Assembly (NCBI GenBank): GCA_016285645.1
Contig: JAEERC010000027.1
Span: 1-64,000 of the forward strand
From: Clostridiaceae bacterium
GTDB lineage: Bacteria; Bacillota; Clostridia; Oscillospirales; Acutalibacteraceae
Direction of reading: 5' to 3'
DNA: 64,000 bases
Below the pieces are notes generated by a model, which was given only the letters and a program-made list of their open reading frames with translations, had not been told where the DNA came from and searched no databases. Both the position numbers and the translations under genes were made by a program. The number at the start of each line of letters is the position of its first letter. Position 1 is the stretch's first letter. Positions 1-7,947 of the stretch are shown here, piece after piece.

Positions 1-1
1 C

Positions 2-1852
2 CAGCTTATTCAGGAAGGTCTCGGCGGCGTTCCCAACAAGATTACCTCCTCCCCCGCGAGCCACCTTTCAACCCTCTGCAACCAGATGGTAAACTTCCTC
101 GGCATTATGCAGAACGAGTGGGCGGGCGCTCAGGCGTTCTCTTCGTTCGACACATATCTCGCCCCCTTCGTAAAGGTTGACAACCTCAGCTACAAAGAAG
201 TCAAGCAGTGCATCCAGTCCTTCGTTTACGGCGTCAACACGCCTTCAAGATGGGGCACCCAGGCGCCGTTCTCAAACATCACGCTTGACTGGACCGTTCC
301 CGCCGACCTTGCCGAGCAGAACGCGATTATCGGCGGCAAGGAAGTCGATTTCAAATATAAAGACTGCAAAGCCGAAATGGATTTGATAAACAAGGCGTTT
401 ATCGAAATCATGATTGAGGGCGACGCGAACGGCAGAGGCTTCCAGTATCCCATCCCCACCTACTCAATCACAAGCGACTTTGACTGGTCCGAAACAGAGA
501 ACAACAAACTTCTCTTCGAAATGACCTCAAAATACGGCACACCCTATTTCTCAAACTACATCAACTCCGATATGGAGCCCAGCGACGTGCGCAGCATGTG
601 CTGCCGTCTTCGCCTTGACCTGAGGGAACTGCGCAAAAAGAGCGGCGGCTTCTTCGGCAGCGGCGAGAGCACCGGCTCCGTGGGCGTTGTCACAATCAAT
701 ATGCCGAGAATCGCCTATCTCGCGGACAGCCCCGAGGATTTCTACAAGCGCTTAAACAAGCTTATGGATATAGCGGCCCGCTCGCTCAAGGTAAAGCGCA
801 CAATCATCACGAAGCTTCTCGATGAGGGTCTTTATCCCTACACAAAGCGCTACCTCGGCACATTCGCAAACCACTTCTCCACAATCGGTCTTATCGGTAT
901 GAACGAAGTAGGTCTCAACGCCAAATGGCTGCGCTCCGACCTCACCCAGCCCGAAACACAGCAGTTCACAAAGGATGTTCTCAACCACATGCGCGAGCGT
1001 CTTTCGGACTATCAGGAGGAATACGGCGACCTCTACAACCTTGAGGCGACTCCCGCCGAGTCAACAACCTACCGCTTCGCTAAACACGATGTTGAGAGAT
1101 ATCCCGACATCATTACGGCGGCGGAACCCGGCGGAACACCCTACTACACCAACAGCTCGCACCTTCCCGTCGGCTTCACATCCGACATCTTCGACGCTCT
1201 CGACATTCAGGACGAGCTTCAGACTCTTTACACCTCGGGCACGGTGTTCCACGCCTTCCTCGGCGAAAAACTTCCCGACTGGAAAGCGGCGGCGAACCTT
1301 GTGCGCAAGATTGCCGAGAACTACACACTGCCCTACTACACGCTCTCACCCACCTATTCCGTGTGCAAGAACCACGGCTATCTCACGGGCGAGCAGAGCG
1401 TATGCCCGCATTGCGGCGAGGCGACCGAGGTTTACAGCCGCATAACCGGCTACTACCGCCCCGTTCAGAACTGGAACGACGGCAAGGCGCAGGAATACAA
1501 GGAGCGCAAGGTCTATGATATAGGCACTTCCGTGCTCAAGAAATCCCACGCCAGAGCCCACGAGGAGAGCGCGACGGCGGCGGCTTCCTCCGCGGTTGAC
1601 ACAACAGGTCAGAAAGACACAATCCTTTTCACAACAAAAACCTGCCCCAACTGCCAGATAGCCAAAACCCAGCTTGACAGAGCGGGCATTGAATACAGGG
1701 TTGTTTACGCCGACGAGGTTCCCGACCTGTGCGACAAGTTCAACATTATGCAGGCGCCCACACTCGTTATAGTTGACGGCGAAAGCTACGAATCCTACGC
1801 CAATGTTTCGAACATTATCAAATACATCGAGGCAAAGAAAGTAACGGCATAA
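2..1852 (+). CDS. nrdD: Anaerobic (class III) ribonucleoside-triphosphate reductase with C-terminal glutaredoxin-like domain, 5'-truncated
   Basis: Catalytic subunit that reduces ribonucleotides to deoxyribonucleotides without oxygen, using a glycyl radical made by the activase NrdG. The frame is open from base 2, before the first ATG at 86, so the N-terminus (including any ATP-cone) lies outside the window. Visible near the C-terminus are a zinc site of the type Cys-x2-His-Gly-Tyr-Leu followed by CPHC (about 1363-1420), then the glycyl-radical loop RITGYYRPVQNW (about 1435-1475). After a short Ala/Ser linker come about 80 residues (about 1615-1852) with ILFTTKTCPNCQIAK, a CPNC redox motif, and a cis-Pro region APTLVIVDGE, typical of glutaredoxin/NrdH-like folds. 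This tail presumably re-reduces the active-site cysteines in cis (inference). No nrdG follows; the next gene is unrelated. Confidence 0.95.
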   Translation, partial: QLIQEGLGGVPNKITSSPASHLSTLCNQMVNFLGIMQNEWAGAQAFSSFDTYLAPFVKVDNLSYKEVKQCIQSFVYGVNTPSRWGTQAPFSNITLDWTVPADLAEQNAIIGGKEVDFKYKDCKAEMDLINKAFIEIMIEGDANGRGFQYPIPTYSITSDFDWSETENNKLLFEMTSKYGTPYFSNYINSDMEPSDVRSMCCRLRLDLRELRKKSGGFFGSGESTGSVGVVTINMPRIAYLADSPEDFYKRLNKLMDIAARSLKVKRTIITKLLDEGLYPYTKRYLGTFANHFSTIGLIGMNEVGLNAKWLRSDLTQPETQQFTKDVLNHMRERLSDYQEEYGDLYNLEATPAESTTYRFAKHDVERYPDIITAAEPGGTPYYTNSSHLPVGFTSDIFDALDIQDELQTLYTSGTVFHAFLGEKLPDWKAAANLVRKIAENYTLPYYTLSPTYSVCKNHGYLTGEQSVCPHCGEATEVYSRITGYYRPVQNWNDGKAQEYKERKVYDIGTSVLKKSHARAHEESATAAASSAVDTTGQKDTILFTTKTCPNCQIAKTQLDRAGIEYRVVYADEVPDLCDKFNIMQAPTLVIVDGESYESYANVSNIIKYIEAKKVTA

Positions 1853-1857
1853 AACAC

Positions 1858-1887
1858 AATCGGCAGAGTCACGCGGCTCTGCCGATT
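1858..1887 (+). terminator. Hairpin after nrdD
   Basis: An 11-bp perfect stem (AATCGGCAGAG / CTCTGCCGATT) with an 8-nt loop lies 5 nt after the nrdD stop. The following bases are only moderately T-rich, so termination may be partial. Confidence 0.6.
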
Positions 1888-1929
1888 TCGGTAATAATAC
1901 ATAATAATATATTATTGAAGGATGATTGT

Positions 1930-2799
1930 ATGAAACTTGTAACCCAGACCGACAATTTAAACAAGAGATACGGCGATGAAAAAGCGGTGAGGATGCTATG
2001 TGACGCGGGCTTTGACGGCATTGACTACTCGATGTTCTGTATGGACAACGACGACGATGTTCTCAACACAAGCAGATATCTTAAACACGCGAACGATCTG
2101 CGCAGAATCGCCAATTCAAAGGGCGTTACCTTTGAGCAGACCCACGCCCCGTTTCCGCCCTTCAGGGTCGGCGACACCGCCTACAACAAAAAGACAATGC
2201 CCCGTGTTGAGCGCGCGCTCGAAATAACGGGCGTGCTCGGCGCCTCCGCCTGCGTTGTTCATCCCGTTGCCGCGGGCAAGGATCAGTATGATGTAAATAT
2301 GAGATATTTTGAGACGCTGCTTCCCGTTGCCGAAAAGGCGGGCGTGAAAATCGCGCTTGAGAATATGTGGGGCAGAGACAAGGAGACCAAAAAAATCATA
2401 CCCAATGTGTGCAGCACGGCGGAGGATTTCAACAGATATATCGACTCGTTTGACCCGAAATATGTAACCGCCTGCCTCGACCTCGGCCACTGCGGGCTTG
2501 TGGGCGAAAACGCCGCCGATATGGTGAGGGCTATGGGCGCACGGCGCGTTACCTGCCTCCACATTCACGACAACAACAATTTAAGCGACGACCACACCCT
2601 GCCCTACACGAGAAAAATGCAGTGGGATCCGATATTGAAAGCGCTCGGCGAGATTAACTACAGGGGCAATTTCACCTATGAGGCGGACAATTTCCTGCTT
2701 CCATTCCCGGACGGGCTTGTTGTGCCCTGCCTGCAGTTTATGGTTAAGGTAGGCAGGTTTATGATGAGCGAAATCGAAAGATACAGGGTTAAGAAGTGA
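1930..2799 (+). CDS. Sugar phosphate isomerase/epimerase family protein (AP-endonuclease-2-like TIM barrel)
   Basis: A 289-residue protein of the xylose-isomerase-like TIM-barrel superfamily, which includes sugar isomerases, tagatose epimerases and endonuclease IV. Family hallmarks seen: an N-terminal strand followed by AGFDGIDYS, a QTHAPFPPF strand end, CVVHPV, IALENMWGR (metal-binding Glu), ACLDLGHCG and CLHIHDNN (metal-binding Asp/His), and the terminal Glu in FTYEADN. The substrate cannot be told from sequence. I chose the ATG at 1930 because GAAGGA lies about 8 nt upstream; an in-frame TTG at 1915 would precede that site. It overlaps the next gene by 4 nt (GTGA), so the two are probably translationally coupled even though their functions look unrelated. 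Confidence 0.8.
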   Translation: MKLVTQTDNLNKRYGDEKAVRMLCDAGFDGIDYSMFCMDNDDDVLNTSRYLKHANDLRRIANSKGVTFEQTHAPFPPFRVGDTAYNKKTMPRVERALEITGVLGASACVVHPVAAGKDQYDVNMRYFETLLPVAEKAGVKIALENMWGRDKETKKIIPNVCSTAEDFNRYIDSFDPKYVTACLDLGHCGLVGENAADMVRAMGARRVTCLHIHDNNNLSDDHTLPYTRKMQWDPILKALGEINYRGNFTYEADNFLLPFPDGLVVPCLQFMVKVGRFMMSEIERYRVKK

Positions 2800-3620
2800 G
2801 ACCGCTGTTTATATGCCCCGTGTGCGGCGGGGCGCTCCGCAAAAACGAAAAATCGCTGTTTTGCGTAAAAGGCCACTGCTTCGACATCGCGAGGCAGGGC
2901 TATGTAAACCTCCTGCTGTCACAGCAGTCCTCGTTAAAGCACCACGGCGATGACAGACTGATGGTGAAATCGCGAGCGGATTTTCTTGAAAAAGGGTATT
3001 ACGGAAAACTCAAAGACAGAATTTGCGAAGTTGTTTCCTCGCTCGTGTCCTCCCCCGCGGTTCTGATTGACGCGGGATGCGGCGAGGGATATTACACACG
3101 CGCGGCGGCGGAAGCTCTCGAGAGCGTGGGATTACTGCAATCGGCGGGCGGAATTGACATTTCGAAGGACGCCGTATCATTCGCGGCAAAGCGCGGCGGA
3201 GCCGTTCAATATGCCGTGGCGGGCGTTTTCAATATGCCGCTCAGCAGCGGCTGCGCCGATATTGTGCTGAGCATTTTCGCGCCGTTCGCGGCGGATGAGT
3301 TTTTAAGGGTGCTGGCTCCCGGCGGATATCTTATTTGCGTGCATCCGCTCGAAAACCACCTTATGGAGTTGAAACAGGCGGTTTATGACAAGCCCTATAA
3401 AAACGACGACGTTTTTTCCGTGCCCGCGGGATTTGAGCAAACTGCAAGCGAAGAGATAAAGGGCTTTATCCGCCTTGCCTCGAATGAGGATATAATCAAC
3501 CTTTTCCGAATGACCCCTTATTATTATAAGACGGGCGAAAAGGACCAGAAAAAACTCGAATCGCTCACCCGGCTCGAAACGAGAGTCGAATTCGGGCTTG
3601 AGGTGCTGAGAAAAATATGA
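2796..3620 (+). CDS. rlmA: 23S rRNA (guanine-N1)-methyltransferase RlmA family
   Basis: SAM-dependent methyltransferase of the RlmA family, which methylates N1 of G745 or G748 in hairpin 35 of 23S rRNA. The N-terminal zinc ribbon reads CPVCGGAL...FCVKGHCFDIARQGYVNLL, the family signature, followed by GDDRLMVKSRADFLEKGYY. The Rossmann methyltransferase domain has the SAM loop LIDAGCGEGYYT (about residue 90) and GGIDISKDAV. Length (274 residues) is normal. It starts at a GTG that overlaps the stop of the upstream isomerase. Depending on subtype these enzymes can affect macrolide or lincosamide binding; which subtype this is cannot be decided here. Confidence 0.85.
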   Translation: MRPLFICPVCGGALRKNEKSLFCVKGHCFDIARQGYVNLLLSQQSSLKHHGDDRLMVKSRADFLEKGYYGKLKDRICEVVSSLVSSPAVLIDAGCGEGYYTRAAAEALESVGLLQSAGGIDISKDAVSFAAKRGGAVQYAVAGVFNMPLSSGCADIVLSIFAPFAADEFLRVLAPGGYLICVHPLENHLMELKQAVYDKPYKNDDVFSVPAGFEQTASEEIKGFIRLASNEDIINLFRMTPYYYKTGEKDQKKLESLTRLETRVEFGLEVLRKI

Positions 3621-3705
3621 ATACACTTCAAACCTTTTATAATTTCATCTGTCTTATAGGTGAAGGGGCTCAGAACCCCTTATATTGAATAACGGAGGGA
3701 TCGGT

Positions 3706-6102
3706 TTGGAAATCGACAAAACAAAACTCGCGCAGGAAGTCGTAAAATATCAGAACGGCGACGGAAAGGCGTTTGAAACAATTTACAACATGACAAACAG
3801 GGCGGCGTATTTCACCGCGCTGAAAATTGTCAAAAATGAGGATGACGCGCAGGATATAGTGCAGGACAGTTATGTAAAGGTGCTCGAAAAGCTGACAACG
3901 CTCAGGGAACCGGAAACCTTTATGAGCTGGTTCAATATGATTGTTGCCAACACGGCTAAAAACAGCCTCGCGAAAAGCAACCCCTCCCTCTTCGCCGATG
4001 AGGAGACGGAGACATTCGTTCTCGAGTCCATACCCGAGGAAAACAGGGAATATGTTCCCGAGAGCAGCATTGAAAAGGATGACCTTTGCAAAGAGGTTGT
4101 GGCTCTTGTTGACGGGCTGAGCGACGAAAAGCGCACGGCTGTTATGCTTTATTACTACGACGAGCTTACAACAAGGCAAATTGCCGAATCGCTCGGAATC
4201 AACGAAAACACGGTAAAAAGCCGCCTTTTTCAGGCAAGGAAAGACCTTGCCAGAGGCGTTGACGAGCTTGAGAAGAAAAACAAGAAGCTGCTCGGTGTGG
4301 CGCCCATTCCGCTGGTTATCTGGGCTCTCAAGCACACAGGCACGTCAGCAAGTGCGGCTTATGTTGCAAGCGGCGCGGCGGCAACCACTCTCACCGCGGT
4401 TACGGCAACAGCGGGCATCGGTTCCGCTGCAGGCACAGCCGCTGCGGGTTCGGCTGTTGCGGGTTCAGTCGCCGCGGGCACCGCGGGCGGCATAGGCGCA
4501 AAAATTGCGGGGCTTTCACTTATTCAGAAAATAATCGCGGCAGCGGCGGCAGTGGCAATTGTTGCCGGCGCGGCTGAGGGCACGGCAATAGCCGTAAAGA
4601 ACCGCTCAGGCGAGGCAGTAACTGTCAAAAAGCATACGGGTACGCCGATTACGGTGAACACAGTCGCTCGTCCTGATATTTCGTCTGAAAATAACAAAGC
4701 CCGCACCGGTGAATACGGTCCGTTGTCTTATGTGATAAAAAACAATGAGGTAACTATTACATATTGTGAAAATTATGCCAGCGGAAGACTTGATATTCCA
4801 AAATATATTGAAGGGCTGCCTGTCAGAACATTAAGAGAAGCGCTATTCCGTGATAACGATAAACTTACAGAAATAACAATTCCCGACAGCGTTACGGATA
4901 TTGGTTATGAAGCTTTTGCCGGATGCACCGGACTGAAGGAAATAACAATACCCGACAGCGTTACGGATACGGGAGACGGAATATTTGCCGGATGCACCGG
5001 GCTTGAATCCGTTAAAATCGGTAGTGGAATCGAAACTCTCAACGGAACTTTTTCCGGATGCACCGGACTGAAGGAAATAACAATACCCGACAGCGTTACG
5101 GATATAGGCGGTTGTGCTTTTCTGGGCTGCTCATCCCTTGAAAAAGTAACAATCGGAAGAGGCGTAAAAACTATCGGATATAGGGCATTTGGCGAGTGCA
5201 CCGCGCTCACCGGAATCGTTATTCCCGACGGCGTTACGGATATAAAATCAGATGCATTCAAAGACTGCACAACATTGACGGATATCTTCCTTCCCGACAG
5301 CGTCACAAGCATAGATATATCTGCATTTACACAAACTGCTTTTATTTATGATGATTCAAACAGAACAAATGGCATTCTTTACATAAATAACTGCCTTATT
5401 GAGGCAAAGGGAAGAGGCAGTTATGAAATAAGCCATAACACCTCCTGCATAGCCGACGGAGCGTTTATTGACAACAATTATGAAAGTATTACCGTCGCCA
5501 CCGGCAACCAGAGATACTATTCATCGGGCAACTGTGTTGTTGAAAGAAAAAGCGGAACAGTGGTCGCCGGGTGCAAAAACAGCGTTATTCCCAATGACGG
5601 CACAATTAAGAAAATCGGAATCTACGCATTTTGCGGCTGCAAACTTGAAGAGGCAACTGTTCCCGGCAGTGTTACAGATATAGAAGAGGAAGCTTTTTCC
5701 GATTGTCATTCTCTCAGAATAATAACTCTTCCGGACAGCGTCAGGAACATAGGCAGATATGCATTTTCAGACACCGCATATTATAATAATGAATCAAACT
5801 GGGAAAACGGGGTTTTGTATATCGGCAACCATCTCATAGAGGTAAGAAGTACGGTGGAAAACTGCGTAATAAAGCCGGGAACCCTTACCATAGCCGAAAA
5901 CGCTTTACAACAATTTTCACAACTTAAAACATTGGTTATTCCCGGCAGTGTTTCAAAGATAGGCAGATCTGCATTCTTTAGTTGCTATGAGCTTACCGAT
6001 GTTTATTACGCTGGCAGCGAAGCAGACAGGCAGAAAATAGAAATCGGAGATGGAAACGGTTATCTGGAAAACGCAACCTGGCACTACAATGCAAAGCAAT
6101 AA
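3706..6102 (+). CDS. ECF-type sigma-70 factor fused to a transmembrane segment and BspA-like leucine-rich repeats
   Basis: A 798-residue protein with an unusual domain order. Residues about 10-85 are sigma-70 region 2 (DDAQDIVQDSYVKVLEKL) and about 115-185 are region 4 with a helix-turn-helix (LTTRQIAESLGINENTVKSR). Then come about 75 Ala/Gly/Thr-rich residues, a hydrophobic helix (KIIAAAAAVAIVAG, about residues 275-300) and roughly 490 residues of LRR_5/BspA repeats built on ITIPDSVTDIG-x-AFxGCTGLK. The orientation is probably sigma domain inside, repeats outside. I chose the TTG at 3706: GGAGGG sits 6 nt upstream, whereas a TTG at 3685 has no ribosome site. No anti-sigma gene follows, so the C-terminal part may control the sigma domain (inference). 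Similar Ala-rich-tailed clostridial ECF factors exist to my knowledge, but the function of such fusions is not established. Confidence 0.88.
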   Translation: MEIDKTKLAQEVVKYQNGDGKAFETIYNMTNRAAYFTALKIVKNEDDAQDIVQDSYVKVLEKLTTLREPETFMSWFNMIVANTAKNSLAKSNPSLFADEETETFVLESIPEENREYVPESSIEKDDLCKEVVALVDGLSDEKRTAVMLYYYDELTTRQIAESLGINENTVKSRLFQARKDLARGVDELEKKNKKLLGVAPIPLVIWALKHTGTSASAAYVASGAAATTLTAVTATAGIGSAAGTAAAGSAVAGSVAAGTAGGIGAKIAGLSLIQKIIAAAAAVAIVAGAAEGTAIAVKNRSGEAVTVKKHTGTPITVNTVARPDISSENNKARTGEYGPLSYVIKNNEVTITYCENYASGRLDIPKYIEGLPVRTLREALFRDNDKLTEITIPDSVTDIGYEAFAGCTGLKEITIPDSVTDTGDGIFAGCTGLESVKIGSGIETLNGTFSGCTGLKEITIPDSVTDIGGCAFLGCSSLEKVTIGRGVKTIGYRAFGECTALTGIVIPDGVTDIKSDAFKDCTTLTDIFLPDSVTSIDISAFTQTAFIYDDSNRTNGILYINNCLIEAKGRGSYEISHNTSCIADGAFIDNNYESITVATGNQRYYSSGNCVVERKSGTVVAGCKNSVIPNDGTIKKIGIYAFCGCKLEEATVPGSVTDIEEEAFSDCHSLRIITLPDSVRNIGRYAFSDTAYYNNESNWENGVLYIGNHLIEVRSTVENCVIKPGTLTIAENALQQFSQLKTLVIPGSVSKIGRSAFFSCYELTDVYYAGSEADRQKIEIGDGNGYLENATWHYNAKQ

Positions 6103-6135
6103 TAAAACAGGGCGCGCAACTGCATAACGAAGTAA

Positions 6136-6210
6136 TGTCATTCCGAGGCAGTGCGTTCACTGCCTCGGAATCTCAAAAAAATTGCCACGCCCTGCGGGCT
6201 CGCAATAACA
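6136..6210. repeat. MITE-like element with terminal inverted repeats
   Basis: A 75-bp non-coding element. Its left end begins TGTCATTCCGAGG and its right end, read on the other strand, begins TGTTATTGCGAGC, giving an imperfect 13-nt terminal inverted repeat. Inside is a 13-bp hairpin (6141-6153 with 6158-6170, loop CGTT). Short elements beginning TGTCATT and ending AATGACA are common in bacterial intergenic DNA. No transposase is present. Confidence 0.6.
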
Positions 6211-6213
6211 GGC

Positions 6214-6481
6214 GGCGGGATGAGTCATCCCGCCCTACCTTTTATATGAATTATGTTGTAAATGTAGGGCACGGATTCTTCCGTGCCGTTTATATTAATT
6301 AGCAATGAGAAGTGAGGAGTGAGCAGTTAATGGGCACTTCGTGCCGATTTTACACCTCATCCGTCTTGCTCGTTTTTACTCGCAATCCACCTTCCCCTCG
6401 AGGGGAAGGCTTTGTAGGGAACGTCGTTCGGCGTTCCGGGCAAAACGGAGTTTTGCGCCGTAGGGGCGGATATTATCCGCC
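6214..6481. repeat. Cluster of variable-core palindromes with GTAGGG/CCTAC flanks
   Basis: Non-coding stretch holding successive palindromes: GGCGGGATGAGTCATCCCG.. (6214-6234, followed by CTACC), GGCACGGA-TTCT-TCCGTGCC (6268-6287, preceded by GTAG), a self-complementary CTTCCCCTCGAGGGGAAG (6391-6408), GGAACG...CGTTCC (6418-6437, preceded by GTAG), and GGCGGATA-T-TATCCGCC (6465-6481, preceded by GTAGG). The same cores recur at 38.5-38.9 kb and 57.7-57.8 kb with the same flanks, so this is a dispersed family. The rest of 6103-6750 shows no convincing gene. Confidence 0.7.
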
Positions 6482-6619
6482 CGCCTAAAGGACGTCCGTG
6501 AGGACAAATATTTGCGTAAACTCCTTCCGTCACATCGTAACTTCGTTCCTCTGTGCCACCTCCCCCAGAGGAGGAGGCCACGACGGACGGAGGATTTGAT
6601 ATAGCCAAACGGCGTGATT

Positions 6620-6689
6620 GGGGTGCGGGTCTCCGGTGGAGACCTCTGCCGTAAGGCAGAAGCACCGACCGAGCTGGGAGGCGAGACCG
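6620..6689. repeat. 70-bp structured repeat, copy 1 (three-way-junction fold)
   Basis: Outer stem GGTGC (6622-6626) pairs with GCACC (6662-6666) and encloses two adjacent hairpins: GGTCTCC-GGT-GGAGACC (6628-6644) and TCTGCC-GTAA-GGCAGA (6645-6660). A second copy at 38734-38803 differs at four positions, two of them in the two loops. It is followed by another GGATATTATCC palindrome. Confidence 0.75.
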
Positions 6690-6738
6690 GATATTATCCG
6701 CCCTATATTCTGTCAATTATAAATCCGAAATAAGAAAA

Positions 6739-6774
6739 CTGACATAAAAAAGCATCGGTTTAATCCGATGCTTT
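6739..6774 (-). terminator. Rho-independent terminator of the esterase-EIIC-ceramidase-MFS unit
   Basis: Read on the minus strand, AAAGCATCGG-ATTAAA-CCGATGCTTT is followed by a T run. The left arm encodes the last residues of the MFS protein and its TAA stop is in the loop. Confidence 0.85.
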
Positions 6775-7941
6775 CTTTGTTTTCATCAATATAAATGTTC
6801 CTGCAATCATAACCGCGGGGAAGATGATTGCGGTGAGGAGTCCGGCTTTGAGCCCGCTTTTTGCCGAGTCGGAGACGAAGCCGACAAGCGTGGGACCCGA
6901 CGCGCAGCCGAGGTCGCCGGCAAGGGCGTACATGGCGAACATATTTGTTCCGCCCTCGGGCAGTGCCGCGGAGCCCTCGCTGAAAACTCCCGGCCACATA
7001 ACGCCCACGGTGAAGCCGCACGCGGCGCAGCCGAAAAGGGCGATTAACGGCGAAGGCGACAGGCAGGCGACGAGATAGGTTAATATGCAGGCGCAGGCGC
7101 AGAGCATAATATATTTTGAAAGGTCAACCTTTCTGCCTATCTTTGAGTATAGCACCCTCGAAATGCCCATAAGCGCGGCGAAAAAGCAGGGCCCGAGCAG
7201 ATCGCCCTCGGTTTTTGAGACGTTCAACCCCTTTTCCGCGAAGGCGGATGCCCACTGGCTCATTGAAAGTTCCGACGCGCCCGCGCAGAACATAAGCACA
7301 AGAAAGATGAGAAATTTTCTGTTTCTGAAAAGCTCGCCCATCTTCATAGCCCTGTGCAGTTCAACCGTTCTTTCAACAGGCACCTGCGTAAAGAGCAGAC
7401 CGTTTAAAAGCGGAACAATCGCGAGAAGGCGTGTGAGAACGTGCCAGTTATCGAGCGTGAAAAGGTTGAAAAACAGCGTTGAAACAAGTATAACGCCGAG
7501 ACTTCCCCAGCAGTAGAACGAGTGGAGCAGACTCATTGAGGACGACTTGTTGTCGCCCGGAATCGCCTCGATTATGGGGCTTATAAGCACTTCAATAAGT
7601 CCCCCGCCGACCGCGTTAAAGAATATGGCAATAACAAGCCCCGCGTAGGGGTTCATCACGAAGGGCAGAACGCTCATCAGCAGAAAGCCCGCCACACAGA
7701 AGGCGTGGGCGGCAACCGCGCTTACACGGTAGCCGATTTTATCCACAAAGAGGGAACTGAGCAGATCGACGGCAAGCTGCATCATAAAATTCACTGTGAC
7801 GAGCAAGCCGATTTTCTGCAGGGATATGCCGAACTGGGCGTTGAACCTCACGAAAAGCAACGGCATAAAAACATTGACCATTGCCTGCGTTATATAACCC
7901 GCATAGCAAGCTATGCGGGTATATCTGTAACTGTTGAACAT
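6760..7941 (-). CDS. MFS transporter
   Basis: A 393-residue polytopic membrane protein with about 12 hydrophobic segments, consistent with the major facilitator superfamily. The N-terminal half has the motif-A-like loop DLLSSLFVDKIGYR between the second and third helices, and the C-terminal half has the equivalent RVLYSKIGRKVDLS. Its general look resembles the FucP/sugar or drug-type MFS branches, but the substrate is not readable. It is the last gene of a four-gene unit with a ceramidase-like enzyme (6 nt upstream), a PTS EIIC and an SGNH esterase, so it may import a product of those enzymes (inference). No strong ribosome site is seen, which fits coupling to the gene before it. Its stop codon lies inside the terminator hairpin. 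Confidence 0.8.
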   Translation of the reverse strand: MFNSYRYTRIACYAGYITQAMVNVFMPLLFVRFNAQFGISLQKIGLLVTVNFMMQLAVDLLSSLFVDKIGYRVSAVAAHAFCVAGFLLMSVLPFVMNPYAGLVIAIFFNAVGGGLIEVLISPIIEAIPGDNKSSSMSLLHSFYCWGSLGVILVSTLFFNLFTLDNWHVLTRLLAIVPLLNGLLFTQVPVERTVELHRAMKMGELFRNRKFLIFLVLMFCAGASELSMSQWASAFAEKGLNVSKTEGDLLGPCFFAALMGISRVLYSKIGRKVDLSKYIMLCACACILTYLVACLSPSPLIALFGCAACGFTVGVMWPGVFSEGSAALPEGGTNMFAMYALAGDLGCASGPTLVGFVSDSAKSGLKAGLLTAIIFPAVMIAGTFILMKTKKASD

Positions 7942-7947
7942 TTTGTT

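Noticed and set aside
6357-6716. 119-residue open frame on the minus strand
   Set aside because: It lies in the palindromic repeat cluster; its similarity to the frame at 38573-38962 comes from the shared 70-bp repeat, not from a protein.
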